DNA of 64,000 nucleotides from Chitinimonas viridis (lineage in GTDB: Bacteria; Pseudomonadota; Gammaproteobacteria; Burkholderiales; Chitinimonadaceae), in NCBI RefSeq assembly GCF_030409555.1, contig NZ_JAUFPU010000023.1, positions 1 through 64,000 on the forward strand. The letters run 5' to 3'. Shown here in pieces: positions 35,147-43,876 of this stretch. Each line of letters opens with the position of its first letter. Position 1 is the stretch's first letter. The notes beneath the pieces were generated by a model. That model had not been told where the DNA came from, did no database searches, and worked only from the letters and a program-made list of their open reading frames with translations. The position numbers and the translations under genes were made by a program.

Positions 35147-36235
35147 GTGGAAAGACGTAGTTTTCTCAAACAGGCCAGCGTAGCCGGCGTTGCCGCCGCA
35201 GGGATATCCGCCCCCGCCATCGCAGCGGCCGAACCCAGCATTCAATGGCGCATTACCTCCAGCTTCCCCAAGAGCCTGGAAACCATCTATGGCGGCGCCG
35301 AGCAGTTGGCCAAGCGCGTGTCCGACCTCACCGACGGCAAGTTCCAGATCAAGGTACACGCTGCAGGTGAAATCGTCCCCGGCCTGCAAGCACTGGATGC
35401 AGTACAGAACGGCACGGTGCAGGCCTGCCACACCTGCGGTTACTACTATGTGGGCAAGAACAAAACCTTCGCCTTCGACACTGCCGTGCCTTTCGGTCTG
35501 TCGTCGCGCCAGCAAGCTGCCTGGATGTACTACGGCGGCGGCCTGCAACTGATGCGGGAGTTCCTGCGCGACTACAAGGTCATCAGCTTCTACGGCGGCA
35601 ACACCGGCACCCAGATGGGCGGCTGGTTCCGCAACCCGGTCAAATCGCTGGCCGACGTCAAAGGCCTGAAGATCCGTATTCCCGGCATAGGCGGCGAAGT
35701 CTGGTCGCGCCTGGGCGCCGTCCCACAAACGCTGGCCGGCGGTGATATCTACCCCGCTCTGGAAAAAGGCACCATTGATGCCGCCGAATGGGTAGGCCCC
35801 TACGACGATGAAAAGCTGGGCTTCTACAAGGTCGCCAAAAACTACTTCTACCCAGGCTGGTGGGAGCCGGGTCCGCAGATTTCCTTCTACGTGAACCTGG
35901 ACGAGTGGGCAAAGCTCCCCAAGAGTTACCAGGCCGCCTTTGAAGTGGCCACTGCCGAAGCCGCCATCTCCATGCAGGCAGAGTATGACGCCAAGAACCC
36001 CCAGGCCCTGGTGCGGCTGCTGCAAGCCGGCGTGAAGCTGCACAAGTATCCGGCCGACATCATGAAGGCCGCCCAGAAAGCCACCTTCGAGTTGTACGAG
36101 GAAGAAGCCGCCAAGAATGCTTCGTTCAAGAAGGTCTACACCGAATGGAAGAAATTCCGCGGCATCGAGCAAGGCTGGTTCAGCTTGGCTGAATCGGGGC
36201 TGGAAAGCTTTATGTACGCCAATCGCGTGAAGTGA
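35147..36235 (+). CDS. TRAP transporter solute-binding protein, TakP-like
   Basis: A 362-residue periplasmic binding protein. The GTG at 35147 follows AAGGAG and gives a Tat signal with RRSFLK at residues 3-8. Family marks include GGEVWSRLGAVPQTLAGGDI, GTIDAAEWVGPYDD and YYYxGWWEPGPQ-type sequence (FYPGWWEPGPQ). These are typical of TakP-type proteins that bind 2-oxo acids or lactate. It is the last gene of the TRAP operon. The substrate assignment is by resemblance only. Confidence 0.92.
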   Translation: MERRSFLKQASVAGVAAAGISAPAIAAAEPSIQWRITSSFPKSLETIYGGAEQLAKRVSDLTDGKFQIKVHAAGEIVPGLQALDAVQNGTVQACHTCGYYYVGKNKTFAFDTAVPFGLSSRQQAAWMYYGGGLQLMREFLRDYKVISFYGGNTGTQMGGWFRNPVKSLADVKGLKIRIPGIGGEVWSRLGAVPQTLAGGDIYPALEKGTIDAAEWVGPYDDEKLGFYKVAKNYFYPGWWEPGPQISFYVNLDEWAKLPKSYQAAFEVATAEAAISMQAEYDAKNPQALVRLLQAGVKLHKYPADIMKAAQKATFELYEEEAAKNASFKKVYTEWKKFRGIEQGWFSLAESGLESFMYANRVK

Positions 36236-36266
36236 TGATGGCTGGCTAGTGCTACTGCAGTACCCT

Positions 36267-36298
36267 GCAAAGAACCCGCCCCTAGGCGGGTTCTTTGC
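36267..36298 (+). terminator. Terminator of the TRAP operon
   Basis: GCAAAGAACCCGCC (36267-36280), loop CCTA, then a perfect 14-base complement (36285-36298). The stem is strong with an internal T run. Confidence 0.85.
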
Positions 36299-36521
36299 TG
36301 TTGGGCATACCCAAGTGCGGCTACGCTCGACTGGATTCCTGCAGTCCTGGTGACGGCCAGACTCGCCGCAAAGTCCGTCGGACGCACAATTTGTTGGCGC
36401 TCACGGCACTCTGCGCCTGATACCCTGTCGTAGCGCCACGGCATCGCTTTGCTACGCCGTTTACACTGCGGATGCTTGCCTGGCCGCCGTTTCTTGCCGC
36501 CCTACACAAGGAAATAGAAGG

Positions 36522-38528
36522 ATGATTCTCCACCCGAGCCGGCTTGCCCTGCTCCTTATGCTGGCCCTGCCTGCCGTCGCCGCCGGGCGCTCCGGCATCG
36601 AACTCGACCATTTCGACCCCAGCGTCCGTATCCAGGACAATCTGTTTCAGGCCGTCAATGGCAAGTGGATCAAGCAAGCCGAAATCCCTGCGGACGAAAG
36701 TAGTTGGGGTACCTTTGACGAGCTGTATGAATTGTCGCAGAAGCGGGTACGCGAGATTGTGGAGGCAGCGGTCGTCCACCCCGACAGCCCTGAGACCCGA
36801 CAAATGGCCGCACTGTATCAAAGCTTTATGGACGAAGCTTTGGCCGACCGCCTGGGCATGGCACCGATCAAGCCCCTACTGGCCGAGATAGACGGCATCA
36901 CCGACCGCAAGGGCTTGACCCGCTTGCTTGGCCGTTTGCCTGCGCAGGGTATGGAGGGGCCGCTTCGGCCCTATGTCAATGTCGATGACAACGCCCCCTC
37001 CCAGTATGTGGTGATGGTCGACCAACACGGCCTGGGCATGCCCGACCGTGACTACTACCTCAAGCATGACGCCAGCTACAAAAGCACCCGCGCCAGCTAT
37101 CTCAACTATCTGGAAGCCTTGCTTCGCCAGGCCGGTTTGGCTGATCCGGCTCGCCGCGCCAAAGCCGTGCTGGCACTGGAAACCCGGCTAGCCAAATCGC
37201 AGTGGGACGGTACGGCTTTACGCGACCCGCACAAGTCGCACAATAAATTCGACCGTGCCGGCCTGACCAAGGCCGCGCCCAAGTTCGATTGGGCAGCCTT
37301 CCTCGACGGTGCCGAGATGAGCGAGGTCCAGGTAGTCGATGTGCGCACACCGAGCTACGCCAAGGTGGTGGGCCAACTGGTGGCGAGCGAACCACTTGAG
37401 GTCTGGCGTGACTATCTGCGCCTGCGCGTGCTCGACGGCACGGCGCACCTGCTGAGCAAGCCGCTTGCCGAGGCCCGTTTCAATTTTCACGGCAAGGCCC
37501 TGAGTGGTATGAGCCAGATGTCCCCACGCTGGAAGCGTGCAGTGAGCATGGTAAACAACTCGCTGGGTGAAAGCGTGGGCAAACAATACGTTGCCAAGTA
37601 CTTCCCCGCCGAAGCCAAGGCCAGGATGGAAACCCTGGCCGGCAACCTGCTCAAGGCCTATCAGCAAAGCCTGGACAATGTCGACTGGCTGAGCCCGGAC
37701 ACCAAGGCCGCCGCCAGGGACAAGCTGTCCAAGTATCGGGTCAAGGTCGGCTATCCCAGCAGATGGCGCGATTACAGCGGTCTGGATATCCGTGCCAATG
37801 ACCTGGTGGGCAATGTGCTGCGCACCAATCGGTTCAACTATCGGTACAAGCTGACCTTCCTGGGCAAGCCGGTTGACCGCGACGAGTGGGGCATGACACC
37901 GCAAACCGTCAACGCCTATTACGACGCACCGCTGAACGAGATCGTATTCCCGGCAGCCATGCTGCAACCGCCATTCTTCAAGGCCGATGCAGATGACGCC
38001 GTGAACTATGGCGCGATCGGCACCATCATTGCCCATGAGATCAGCCACGGTTTCGACGACTTGGGCAGCCAGTACGACGGTGACGGCAATATGCGCAACT
38101 GGTGGCGCCCGGTCGATCGCAAAAGCTTCGACAAGCTGGCCGATAGGCTGGTGGCGCAGTACAGCCGCTATGAAGCGCTGCCCAAGCATTTCGTCAACGG
38201 CCGACTGACCGTGGGCGAGAACATCGCCGACCTGTCGGGCTTGCAGATAGCCTTCAAGGCCTACCAGCTGAGCCTGAACGGCAAGCCATCGGCCACGCTC
38301 GACGGCTTTACCGGCGAGCAGCGCGTCTTCATCGGTTTCGGCCAAATCTGGCGCGGCAAGATACGCGAGCAGGAACGCCTGCGACGCCTGACCGCCGACT
38401 CGCATGCGCCCGATGATTTCCGTGCCCTGGGCCCGGCGATGAACAGTAGCGCCTTCCACCAGGCGTTCAACACCCAACCGGGTGACGGCATGTTCAAGCC
38501 AGAGGCCGATCGCATCCGTATCTGGTAA
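36522..38528 (+). CDS. M13 family zinc metallopeptidase
   Basis: A 668-residue neprilysin/PepO-type endopeptidase with an N-terminal signal peptide ending near PAVAAG. Zinc ligands are His505 and His509 in HEISH and Glu566 in ENIADLSG; VNAYYDAPLNEIVFPAAMLQ is the substrate-binding signature. The C-terminal FKPEADRIRIW matches the family end. It is secreted, probably to the periplasm. AAGGA precedes the ATG. A strong terminator follows. Confidence 0.94.
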   Translation: MILHPSRLALLLMLALPAVAAGRSGIELDHFDPSVRIQDNLFQAVNGKWIKQAEIPADESSWGTFDELYELSQKRVREIVEAAVVHPDSPETRQMAALYQSFMDEALADRLGMAPIKPLLAEIDGITDRKGLTRLLGRLPAQGMEGPLRPYVNVDDNAPSQYVVMVDQHGLGMPDRDYYLKHDASYKSTRASYLNYLEALLRQAGLADPARRAKAVLALETRLAKSQWDGTALRDPHKSHNKFDRAGLTKAAPKFDWAAFLDGAEMSEVQVVDVRTPSYAKVVGQLVASEPLEVWRDYLRLRVLDGTAHLLSKPLAEARFNFHGKALSGMSQMSPRWKRAVSMVNNSLGESVGKQYVAKYFPAEAKARMETLAGNLLKAYQQSLDNVDWLSPDTKAAARDKLSKYRVKVGYPSRWRDYSGLDIRANDLVGNVLRTNRFNYRYKLTFLGKPVDRDEWGMTPQTVNAYYDAPLNEIVFPAAMLQPPFFKADADDAVNYGAIGTIIAHEISHGFDDLGSQYDGDGNMRNWWRPVDRKSFDKLADRLVAQYSRYEALPKHFVNGRLTVGENIADLSGLQIAFKAYQLSLNGKPSATLDGFTGEQRVFIGFGQIWRGKIREQERLRRLTADSHAPDDFRALGPAMNSSAFHQAFNTQPGDGMFKPEADRIRIW

Positions 38529-38531
38529 GGC

Positions 38532-38614
38532 TGTTTGAGCCTGTAAAAAACCGGCTGCCATCTTGAGATGGCGCCGGTTTTTTGCGGCCAAGGCGCTGAC
38601 GTGTTTGAGCCTGT
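38532..38614. repeat. 13-bp direct repeat flanking a terminator
   Basis: TGTTTGAGCCTGT occurs at 38532-38544 and again at 38602-38614, one on each side of the M13 gene's terminator. The core GAGCCTGT is the same as the ends of the palindromic element at 25982. It may be a relic of that family. Confidence 0.4.
38545..38583 (+). terminator. Terminator after the M13 peptidase
   Basis: AAAAAACCGGC, an inner stem GCCATC/GATGGC, then GCCGGTTTTTT. It has A and T tracts and may work both ways between the convergent genes. Confidence 0.9.
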
Positions 38615-38621
38615 GCGCCCT

Positions 38622-38658
38622 GTAGGCTGAGCGGCATGCCATGCCGCTCAGCGCCTAC
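38622..38658. other. Long hairpin downstream of the coiled-coil protein gene
   Basis: GTAGG plus CTGAGCGGCAT (38622-38637) pairs with ATGCCGCTCAG (38641-38651) and CCTAC (38654-38658) across a 3-base loop with a 2-base bulge. There is no T tract. It lies 11 bases after the stop of the minus-strand gene at 38670 and may protect or end that mRNA. Confidence 0.55.
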
Positions 38659-38669
38659 CGCCCGGTCGC

Positions 38670-39311
38670 TCAATGCCCCTTCTGTACCGGTTTGGCCGCA
38701 GGCGCCTCTGTCGGCTTGGCGGGCTTGGCGCCATAGCCGCCCGGCCCGCTATTCATGGCATCGATGGCATCCTTCAGGTTCAGGCATTTCACATCGTCCT
38801 TGCTCTTGATGGCGCCGCCCTCCAGTTCGCACTCCTTGTCGCCAAACTTCAGCATGGCGCCCTTCACCACTGCGGCGGCCTTGGGATTGGCTGCAGCACC
38901 GCCATTACGCAGGCTTTCGCTGATTTCAGCCAGCACCTTATTCATGGTTTCGCGCTCGATATGGGCTGCGGCCAACTGCTCCTTCAGGGTAGCCACATCC
39001 TTGCCCAGCATGCTGCTGGCGTCCTTGGCCACTTCCAGTTCTTTTTCCAGCCCTGCCTTCTCGGCCAGCAGTTTGGCTTGCGCCTGCTTGGCAGTTTTCA
39101 CCTGGGCAATCAGGTTCTGCTCGGCATGCAGATTACGCTTGGTCGCCATCACCAGGCCGCCCAGAAAACCGCCCGCACCGATGGCAATCACCAGCGCCAC
39201 TAGCAAAACCACCAGCATGGCAGACAGCCCTCCGCCCACGCCGCCACGCATGGCAAGGATCAATCGCTTCATCAAGGGCAGTTTGGCAGCTTGTTCATTT
39301 GCCATTGTCAT
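38670..39311 (-). CDS. Membrane-anchored coiled-coil protein, unknown function
   Basis: A 213-residue protein. The ATG at 39311 follows GAGAGGA; upstream in-frame codons run into the tRNA terminator. One glycine-rich transmembrane helix (SAMLVVLLVALVIAIGAGGF, about 31-50) is followed by a coiled coil (about 60-125, Ala/Lys/Glu/Leu heptads). A small domain with KECELEGGAIKSKDDVKCLN (two cysteines) and a Pro/Ala-rich tail end the protein. I recognise no family. It is alone, upstream of tRNA-Asn. Confidence 0.75.
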   Translation of the reverse strand: MTMANEQAAKLPLMKRLILAMRGGVGGGLSAMLVVLLVALVIAIGAGGFLGGLVMATKRNLHAEQNLIAQVKTAKQAQAKLLAEKAGLEKELEVAKDASSMLGKDVATLKEQLAAAHIERETMNKVLAEISESLRNGGAAANPKAAAVVKGAMLKFGDKECELEGGAIKSKDDVKCLNLKDAIDAMNSGPGGYGAKPAKPTEAPAAKPVQKGH

Positions 39312-39456
39312 GCGATCCTCTCGGTTTAACGTTGGCGACGCCAGCCAGTTGCATGCCATATGATTAATCGCATACGCAGTCGCAGAAATCCGTGGCAGGC
39401 ACCTAGGTGTTTTAGCGATTACTATTCTTCGCGTCAAACACCCTTGCGGAAAAAGC

Positions 39457-39486
39457 AAAAGCCGCACAATCTTTCGACTGTGCGGC
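39457..39486 (-). terminator. Terminator of tRNA-Asn (minus strand)
   Basis: GCCGCACA (39461-39468) pairs with TGTGCGGC (39479-39486), flanked by A and T runs; on the minus strand it ends in TTTT. It lies 12 bases past the tRNA 3' end. Confidence 0.88.
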
Positions 39487-39497
39487 TTTTGGAAACT

Positions 39498-39573
39498 TGG
39501 CTCCTCGACCTGGGCTCGAACCAGGGACCTACGGATTAACAGTCCGGCGCTCTACCGACTGAGCTATCGAGGA
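39498..39573 (-). tRNA. tRNA-Asn (GTT)
   Basis: A 76-base cloverleaf with encoded CCA. The acceptor begins TCCTCGA and closes with TCGAGGA, the D arm contains AGCTCAGTCGGTAGAGC, the T arm GGTTCGAGCC, and the anticodon GTT is at 39540-39538. It is identical in all 76 bases to the copy at 63098, in opposite orientation. Confidence 0.97.
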
Positions 39574-39652
39574 ACTAAAGAAGCCGCTATACTAAAAGGC
39601 TGTGCTTGGCGTGTCAACACCCGTTTCGATTTCAAACTTATAAGAAGGCCTC

Positions 39653-40912
39653 ATGTCTGCCCTCAAGAAACTGTTGATCATAGTTGTGGTTCTGGTTGCC
39701 ATCGTGGCGGCCATCCCGCTGCTATTCCCCTACGATAGCTACAAAGCCGATATCGAACAGGCAGTTAGCGCACGCCTGGACATTCCTGTCAGCATCAGCG
39801 ATATCGCATTCAGCTACGACCCCAAACCCCAACTGGCGCTCAAGCAGCTGACCATGGGCAAGCAGGGCGAGGCAGAAATTGGTCAGGTCATTGTGCCCAT
39901 TACCCTGCGCAACCTGATCAATCTGCGTACCGAGCTGACCGACGTGGTACTGGAGCAAGCCCAGTTCAAGCAGGATTTTGCGCTTTCCCTGCCGGGCCGG
40001 CTCAAGCCCAACCCGGGCGGCCGCGATATCAATTTCGCCAAGCTCAAGCTGAAAGACCTGACCATACAGCTGACCCAACGCAAGATCGGCCCGCTGTCCG
40101 GCACCTTGCAGCTGAATCAGGACGGCACCTTCAAGCTGGTTACCCTGTCCGATGCAGACGAGCGCGCCACCCTGACCATCAAGCCTGAGGGCGACAAGTT
40201 CGGCCTCGACTTTACCGCCAACAACTGGGTAGCCCCCGGCCCTTACCCCGATGCACGCTTTGACCAGCTGATACTGCGCGGCGTGGCCGACAAGGACGGC
40301 ATTCTGATTGACGACGTCCAGGCACTGATCTTCGGCTCACCTGCCGTGGGTGTGGCACAGCTGAGCTGGGTAGAGGGCTGGAAGCTGACAGGCAGCCTGC
40401 AGACACGCAGCATGCAGGTTGAACCGCTGATCTCGCTGGCCAGTGCGACCACCCGCTCCACCGGCCGCATGGCAGCCACTGCCGATTTCGAGTTCAGTGG
40501 CGACAGCTACGAGAACCTGTTCTCCAAGCGCCGCGTGTCGGTCAAGTTCTCGGTGCGCGATGGCAACCTGCATAACTTCGACCTGATCACACCACTCAAG
40601 TCGCAGAGTCCATCGGTGCTGCAACGCGGCGGCCAGACCCGCTTCGATACCCTGGCGGGCGAATACCTGCTGGAGGACACCCAGGTCTCGCTGCGCAGCC
40701 TGCAACTGAACTCAGGCAAGTTCTCGGCGAGCGGTGGCCTGACCATCAGCCCCGAGCGCAAGCTGGGTGGACGTATCAATACTCGCCTGTCCAGCGGCAG
40801 CATCGTGGTCAACGCGCCGCTGGCCATCGCCGGTACGCTGGATGCCCCCGAGCTGCGTTCGGCCGGCGCTTACAAGCCAGGCAGCAGCGAGAACACCACG
40901 CAGATCTTTTAA
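39653..40912 (+). CDS. AsmA-like envelope protein
   Basis: A 419-residue protein with one N-terminal membrane helix (LLIIVVVLVAIVAAIPLLFP) followed by DSYKADIEQAVSARLDIPVS, the AsmA-family opening. The rest is long and beta-rich. It ends near FSASGGLTISPERKLGGRIN and a polar tail. AsmA-like proteins are linked to outer-membrane lipid transport and assembly. At 419 residues it is shorter than E. coli AsmA (617), lacking part of the middle. AGAAGG precedes the ATG. Confidence 0.82.
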   Translation: MSALKKLLIIVVVLVAIVAAIPLLFPYDSYKADIEQAVSARLDIPVSISDIAFSYDPKPQLALKQLTMGKQGEAEIGQVIVPITLRNLINLRTELTDVVLEQAQFKQDFALSLPGRLKPNPGGRDINFAKLKLKDLTIQLTQRKIGPLSGTLQLNQDGTFKLVTLSDADERATLTIKPEGDKFGLDFTANNWVAPGPYPDARFDQLILRGVADKDGILIDDVQALIFGSPAVGVAQLSWVEGWKLTGSLQTRSMQVEPLISLASATTRSTGRMAATADFEFSGDSYENLFSKRRVSVKFSVRDGNLHNFDLITPLKSQSPSVLQRGGQTRFDTLAGEYLLEDTQVSLRSLQLNSGKFSASGGLTISPERKLGGRINTRLSSGSIVVNAPLAIAGTLDAPELRSAGAYKPGSSENTTQIF

Positions 40913-41015
40913 CCATTAACCTATGTGATAACCGACGGTTAGGCCGACAGTTAATCATCAGTATGGATATCGCCGGCCCCTGGTCGGCGATCGTCATTTG
41001 GAGGCAATAGTAGCA

Positions 41016-42017
41016 ATGGATTGGCACACTTACCTGGCAAGCCAGGGCGCACACACCGATGAACAGGGTCAGGTCAGCTTTCCCACTGCGGCAGCAGACA
41101 CCGTGCTGGTGCCATTGCAGCAGTTCGGCCTGATACGCTTCAGCGGCGAGGAGACCCTGGCGTTCCTGCATGGCCAGGTGTCCAGCGATCTCAAGAAAAT
41201 GCCCGCCGACGGTTGCCAATACTCCTGCTACTCCACGCCCAAGGGCCGTATGCTGGCCAGCTTCCTGGTATTGCGTGAAGCTGACGATATCCTGCTGATG
41301 CTGCCACGCACCTTGCAGGCAGGTGTGCAGAAGCGCCTGAGCATGTATGTATTGCGCAGCAAGACCCGCGCCAGCGATGCCAGCGATGAGCGCGTGCTGT
41401 TGGGCCTGAATGGCCCGCAAGCCACCGCCATCGCCCTGGCCGTGTTCGGCTCGGCACCGGCCGAAGCCATGCAGACCATCAAGCTGGCCGGCGGCTTGCT
41501 TGCCAGGCTGGGGCAGGATCGCCTGCTGCTCTGCCTGACGCTCGACGCCGCCATGGCTGCCTGGCCCGCCCTGCTGGCCGCTGGCGCCCAGGCATCGGGC
41601 ACGGCTGCCTGGACGCTGTCGGACATCCGCGCAGGCATACCCTGGATACTGCCCGAAACCCAAGAGGCCTTTGTCGCGCAGATGGCCAATATGGAACTGA
41701 TCGGCGCCGTCAGCTTCAAAAAGGGCTGTTATCCCGGCCAGGAAATCGTCGCCCGCACCCAATACCTGGGCAAGCTCAAGCGCCGTACCTTCCGGGTAAG
41801 TGCCACCGCCCCCATGCAGGCTGGGCAGGCTGTCTACAGTCCGGAGATGAACGGCCAGGCCAGCGGCCAGGTTGCCCAGGCCGCGCCGGCTGGCGAAGGT
41901 CTATGGGAAGCGCTGGTCGTGGTACAGATGGCCAGCGTAGAGCACGGCGTCCACCTCGACAGCCCAGAGGGTCCGCTACTCACCTTCTTGCCACTGCCCT
42001 ATCCGGTGCACGAGTAA
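41016..42017 (+). CDS. ygfZ: Folate-binding YgfZ/GcvT-like protein
   Basis: A 333-residue protein of the YgfZ family, which helps Fe-S cluster assembly and repair. FKKGCYPGQEIVARTQYLGK carries the diagnostic KGCYxGQE motif with its essential cysteine. The GcvT-like fold is seen from VPLQQFGLIRFSGEETLAFL. The ATG at 41016 has GGAGG upstream; a TTG at 40998 is less likely. A bidirectional terminator follows. Confidence 0.93.
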   Translation: MDWHTYLASQGAHTDEQGQVSFPTAAADTVLVPLQQFGLIRFSGEETLAFLHGQVSSDLKKMPADGCQYSCYSTPKGRMLASFLVLREADDILLMLPRTLQAGVQKRLSMYVLRSKTRASDASDERVLLGLNGPQATAIALAVFGSAPAEAMQTIKLAGGLLARLGQDRLLLCLTLDAAMAAWPALLAAGAQASGTAAWTLSDIRAGIPWILPETQEAFVAQMANMELIGAVSFKKGCYPGQEIVARTQYLGKLKRRTFRVSATAPMQAGQAVYSPEMNGQASGQVAQAAPAGEGLWEALVVVQMASVEHGVHLDSPEGPLLTFLPLPYPVHE

Positions 42018-42043
42018 GCGCCGCTCAGCATCACAGGCCCGTA

Positions 42044-42069
42044 AAAAAACCGCCCTCGGGCGGTTTTTT
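42044..42069. terminator. Bidirectional terminator between ygfZ and folE2
   Basis: AAAAAACCGCCC (42044-42055), loop TC, GGGCGGTTTTTT (42058-42069). It is perfect and symmetric between convergent genes. Confidence 0.95.
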
Positions 42070-42083
42070 CATGCTTACCTGGC

Positions 42084-42890
42084 TCAGGCCGTGCGCTTGT
42101 CGTGCTCGATCAAGGCGTAGGCAGAGTGATTGTGGATGGACTCGAAGTTTTCCACCTCCACCACATAGCGGTCTATCCGGGGGTCGCCATTGAGCCTGGC
42201 GGCCACATCGCGAATAAAATCTTCCACGAACTTGGGGTTGTCATAGGCCTGCTCGGTCACATACTTCTCGTCCGGCCGCTTGAGTATGCCGTAGACCTCG
42301 CAGGATGCCTCTTCTTCAGCCACCCGTATCAGCTCCTCCAGCCATACCCTGTCATTCACCTGGGCGGTGATGGTCACATGCGAGCGCTGGTTATGCGCAC
42401 CGTATTCGGAGATTTTCTTGGAGCAGGGGCAAAGGCTGGTCGCGGCCACCACCACCTTGATGGTCTGGGTAAACACCCCTTGCCGTATCTCGCCAATCAG
42501 GCTGACATCGTAGTCCATCAGGCTTTGCACGCCTGATACCGGCGCCGTCTTGTTCATGAAGAACGGAAAGCGCATCTCGATATAGCCCGATTCCGCTTCC
42601 AGCTTCCCCACCATCTCGCGCGCCATCTGCTCGAACGAGGCCACCGAGATCGCCTGCTCGTGGCTGTTCAGCAATTGCACGAAGCGCGACATATGCGTGC
42701 CCTTGTAGTGCTCGGGCAGATACACGTACATATCGAAGCCGGCAACCGTATGCTGTACCCCATCGGCCCGGTCGGCCACCTTGACGGGATGGCGCAGGGA
42801 CTTGATGCCGACCTTGTTGATGGCGATGTTGCGTACATCGCGCGAGCTTTGCACGTCCTCGAGAGGCGCGGGCTTGTGGGGTGCGTTCAT
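42084..42890 (-). CDS. folE2: GTP cyclohydrolase I type 2 (FolE2)
   Basis: A 268-residue enzyme that makes 7,8-dihydroneopterin triphosphate from GTP for folate and queuosine synthesis. [40 protein letters not shown]-type sequence (here [19 protein letters not shown]) and the length are as in COG1469 proteins. The metal-binding cysteine is in CPCSK. FolE2 is the metal-flexible replacement for zinc-dependent FolE. A GGATCG is upstream. Confidence 0.94.
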   Translation of the reverse strand: MNAPHKPAPLEDVQSSRDVRNIAINKVGIKSLRHPVKVADRADGVQHTVAGFDMYVYLPEHYKGTHMSRFVQLLNSHEQAISVASFEQMAREMVGKLEAESGYIEMRFPFFMNKTAPVSGVQSLMDYDVSLIGEIRQGVFTQTIKVVVAATSLCPCSKKISEYGAHNQRSHVTITAQVNDRVWLEELIRVAEEEASCEVYGILKRPDEKYVTEQAYDNPKFVEDFIRDVAARLNGDPRIDRYVVEVENFESIHNHSAYALIEHDKRTA

Positions 42891-43036
42891 GATGCGATCC
42901 TGATGCGATAGGGGTCAATTGTACCGGGCAGCAAATACCCGAGTAAACCAATCAAGAATTTCAGGCCGGTTCCTGTCAATTCAAGCGCACCTGCCGATTG
43001 ATTCTTCCAATCGGCGCCATAGTCCTTTTTCTTCAA

Positions 43037-43294
43037 TCAGTTGCATCCTGCTGCCACCAAGGCCAGCTTCGCCTTGCGGTCCAGTTTCTTGATGGCAGCC
43101 TCCCGCCGCGAGGCGCTGGACCTGTCCTCGCACGCCTCGGCATAGGCCAGCACCACGGGCAGGCGCACCCGCGTATAGCGCGCACCACGTCCACGATTGT
43201 GGGTATCGATGCGCGCCGCCAGATCATTGCTGATACCGCAATAGAGGCTATCGTCGGCACAGCGCAGTAAATAGACACACCAGCCTTGCGGCAC
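43037..43294 (-). CDS. GIY-YIG nuclease family protein (UPF0213)
   Basis: An 85-residue single-domain protein. The GIY-YIG core is visible as CVYLLRCADDSLYCGISNDL with later TRVRLPVVLAYAEAC and SRREAAIKKLDRKAKLALVA. Such YhbQ-like proteins are stand-alone nuclease domains of uncertain role, perhaps in DNA repair. It is 11 bp downstream of the flavodoxin-like gene, so probably cotranscribed with it. Confidence 0.9.
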   Translation of the reverse strand: MPQGWCVYLLRCADDSLYCGISNDLAARIDTHNRGRGARYTRVRLPVVLAYAEACEDRSSASRREAAIKKLDRKAKLALVAAGCN

Positions 43295-43305
43295 TTGCCA
43301 CTCCT

Positions 43306-43770
43306 TCAGAATATGCCCATGGCGATGCCGCCCGCCATGGCCTCACCGAGCTCGCAGGCCTGCTGCAATTGCGCCTTGGTGGGCGCGCCCTTGACCACCA
43401 GTGGCTCGGCAATGGCTTTCAGCGGGTAGCCCCGGGCAATACGCTCCACCGCCATGACCGCCCCGCTGCCGTCATTGCCGCCCACCACCACCAATGCATA
43501 GGGTAGGCCCGCTATCTTGCCCTGGGCGGGGTAGAAGGTACGGTCAAAGAAATCCTTCAGCGCGCCCGCCATATAGCCAAACTTCTCTGGCGTCACCAGC
43601 AACAGGCCCTGTGCCGCCAGCAAGTCCGGTAGATCTGCCTGCAACGCTGGCAGCATGACAGTTGCCACCTCGTCCGCCAGCGCAGCAGCACCGGTCCGCG
43701 CCGATTGCGCCAGCGCATAGGTATGGCCGGCCTCGGTCTGCCCGGCATGCAGTATCAGCAGCTGTTTCAT
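43306..43770 (-). CDS. Flavodoxin/NAD(P)H-dependent oxidoreductase family protein
   Basis: A 154-residue flavodoxin-fold protein. QLLILHAGQTEAGHTYALAQ takes the FMN-phosphate loop position, LLLVTPEKFGYMAGALKDFF the second and VVVGGNDGSGAVMAVERIA the third. It binds FMN by family; the redox partner is unknown. It is followed closely by the GIY-YIG gene and divergent from nnr across 106 bp. Confidence 0.82.
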   Translation of the reverse strand: MKQLLILHAGQTEAGHTYALAQSARTGAAALADEVATVMLPALQADLPDLLAAQGLLLVTPEKFGYMAGALKDFFDRTFYPAQGKIAGLPYALVVVGGNDGSGAVMAVERIARGYPLKAIAEPLVVKGAPTKAQLQQACELGEAMAGGIAMGIF

Positions 43771-43876
43771 TGCCTATCTCACACTCGCCGCAGGTATTAC
43801 ATCAACAAGCGCCGCGCTGGGCAGTCTATGATCCAGAACACATCGCCCCTTCTTGCTATGACCGTATCCAGCCGCC

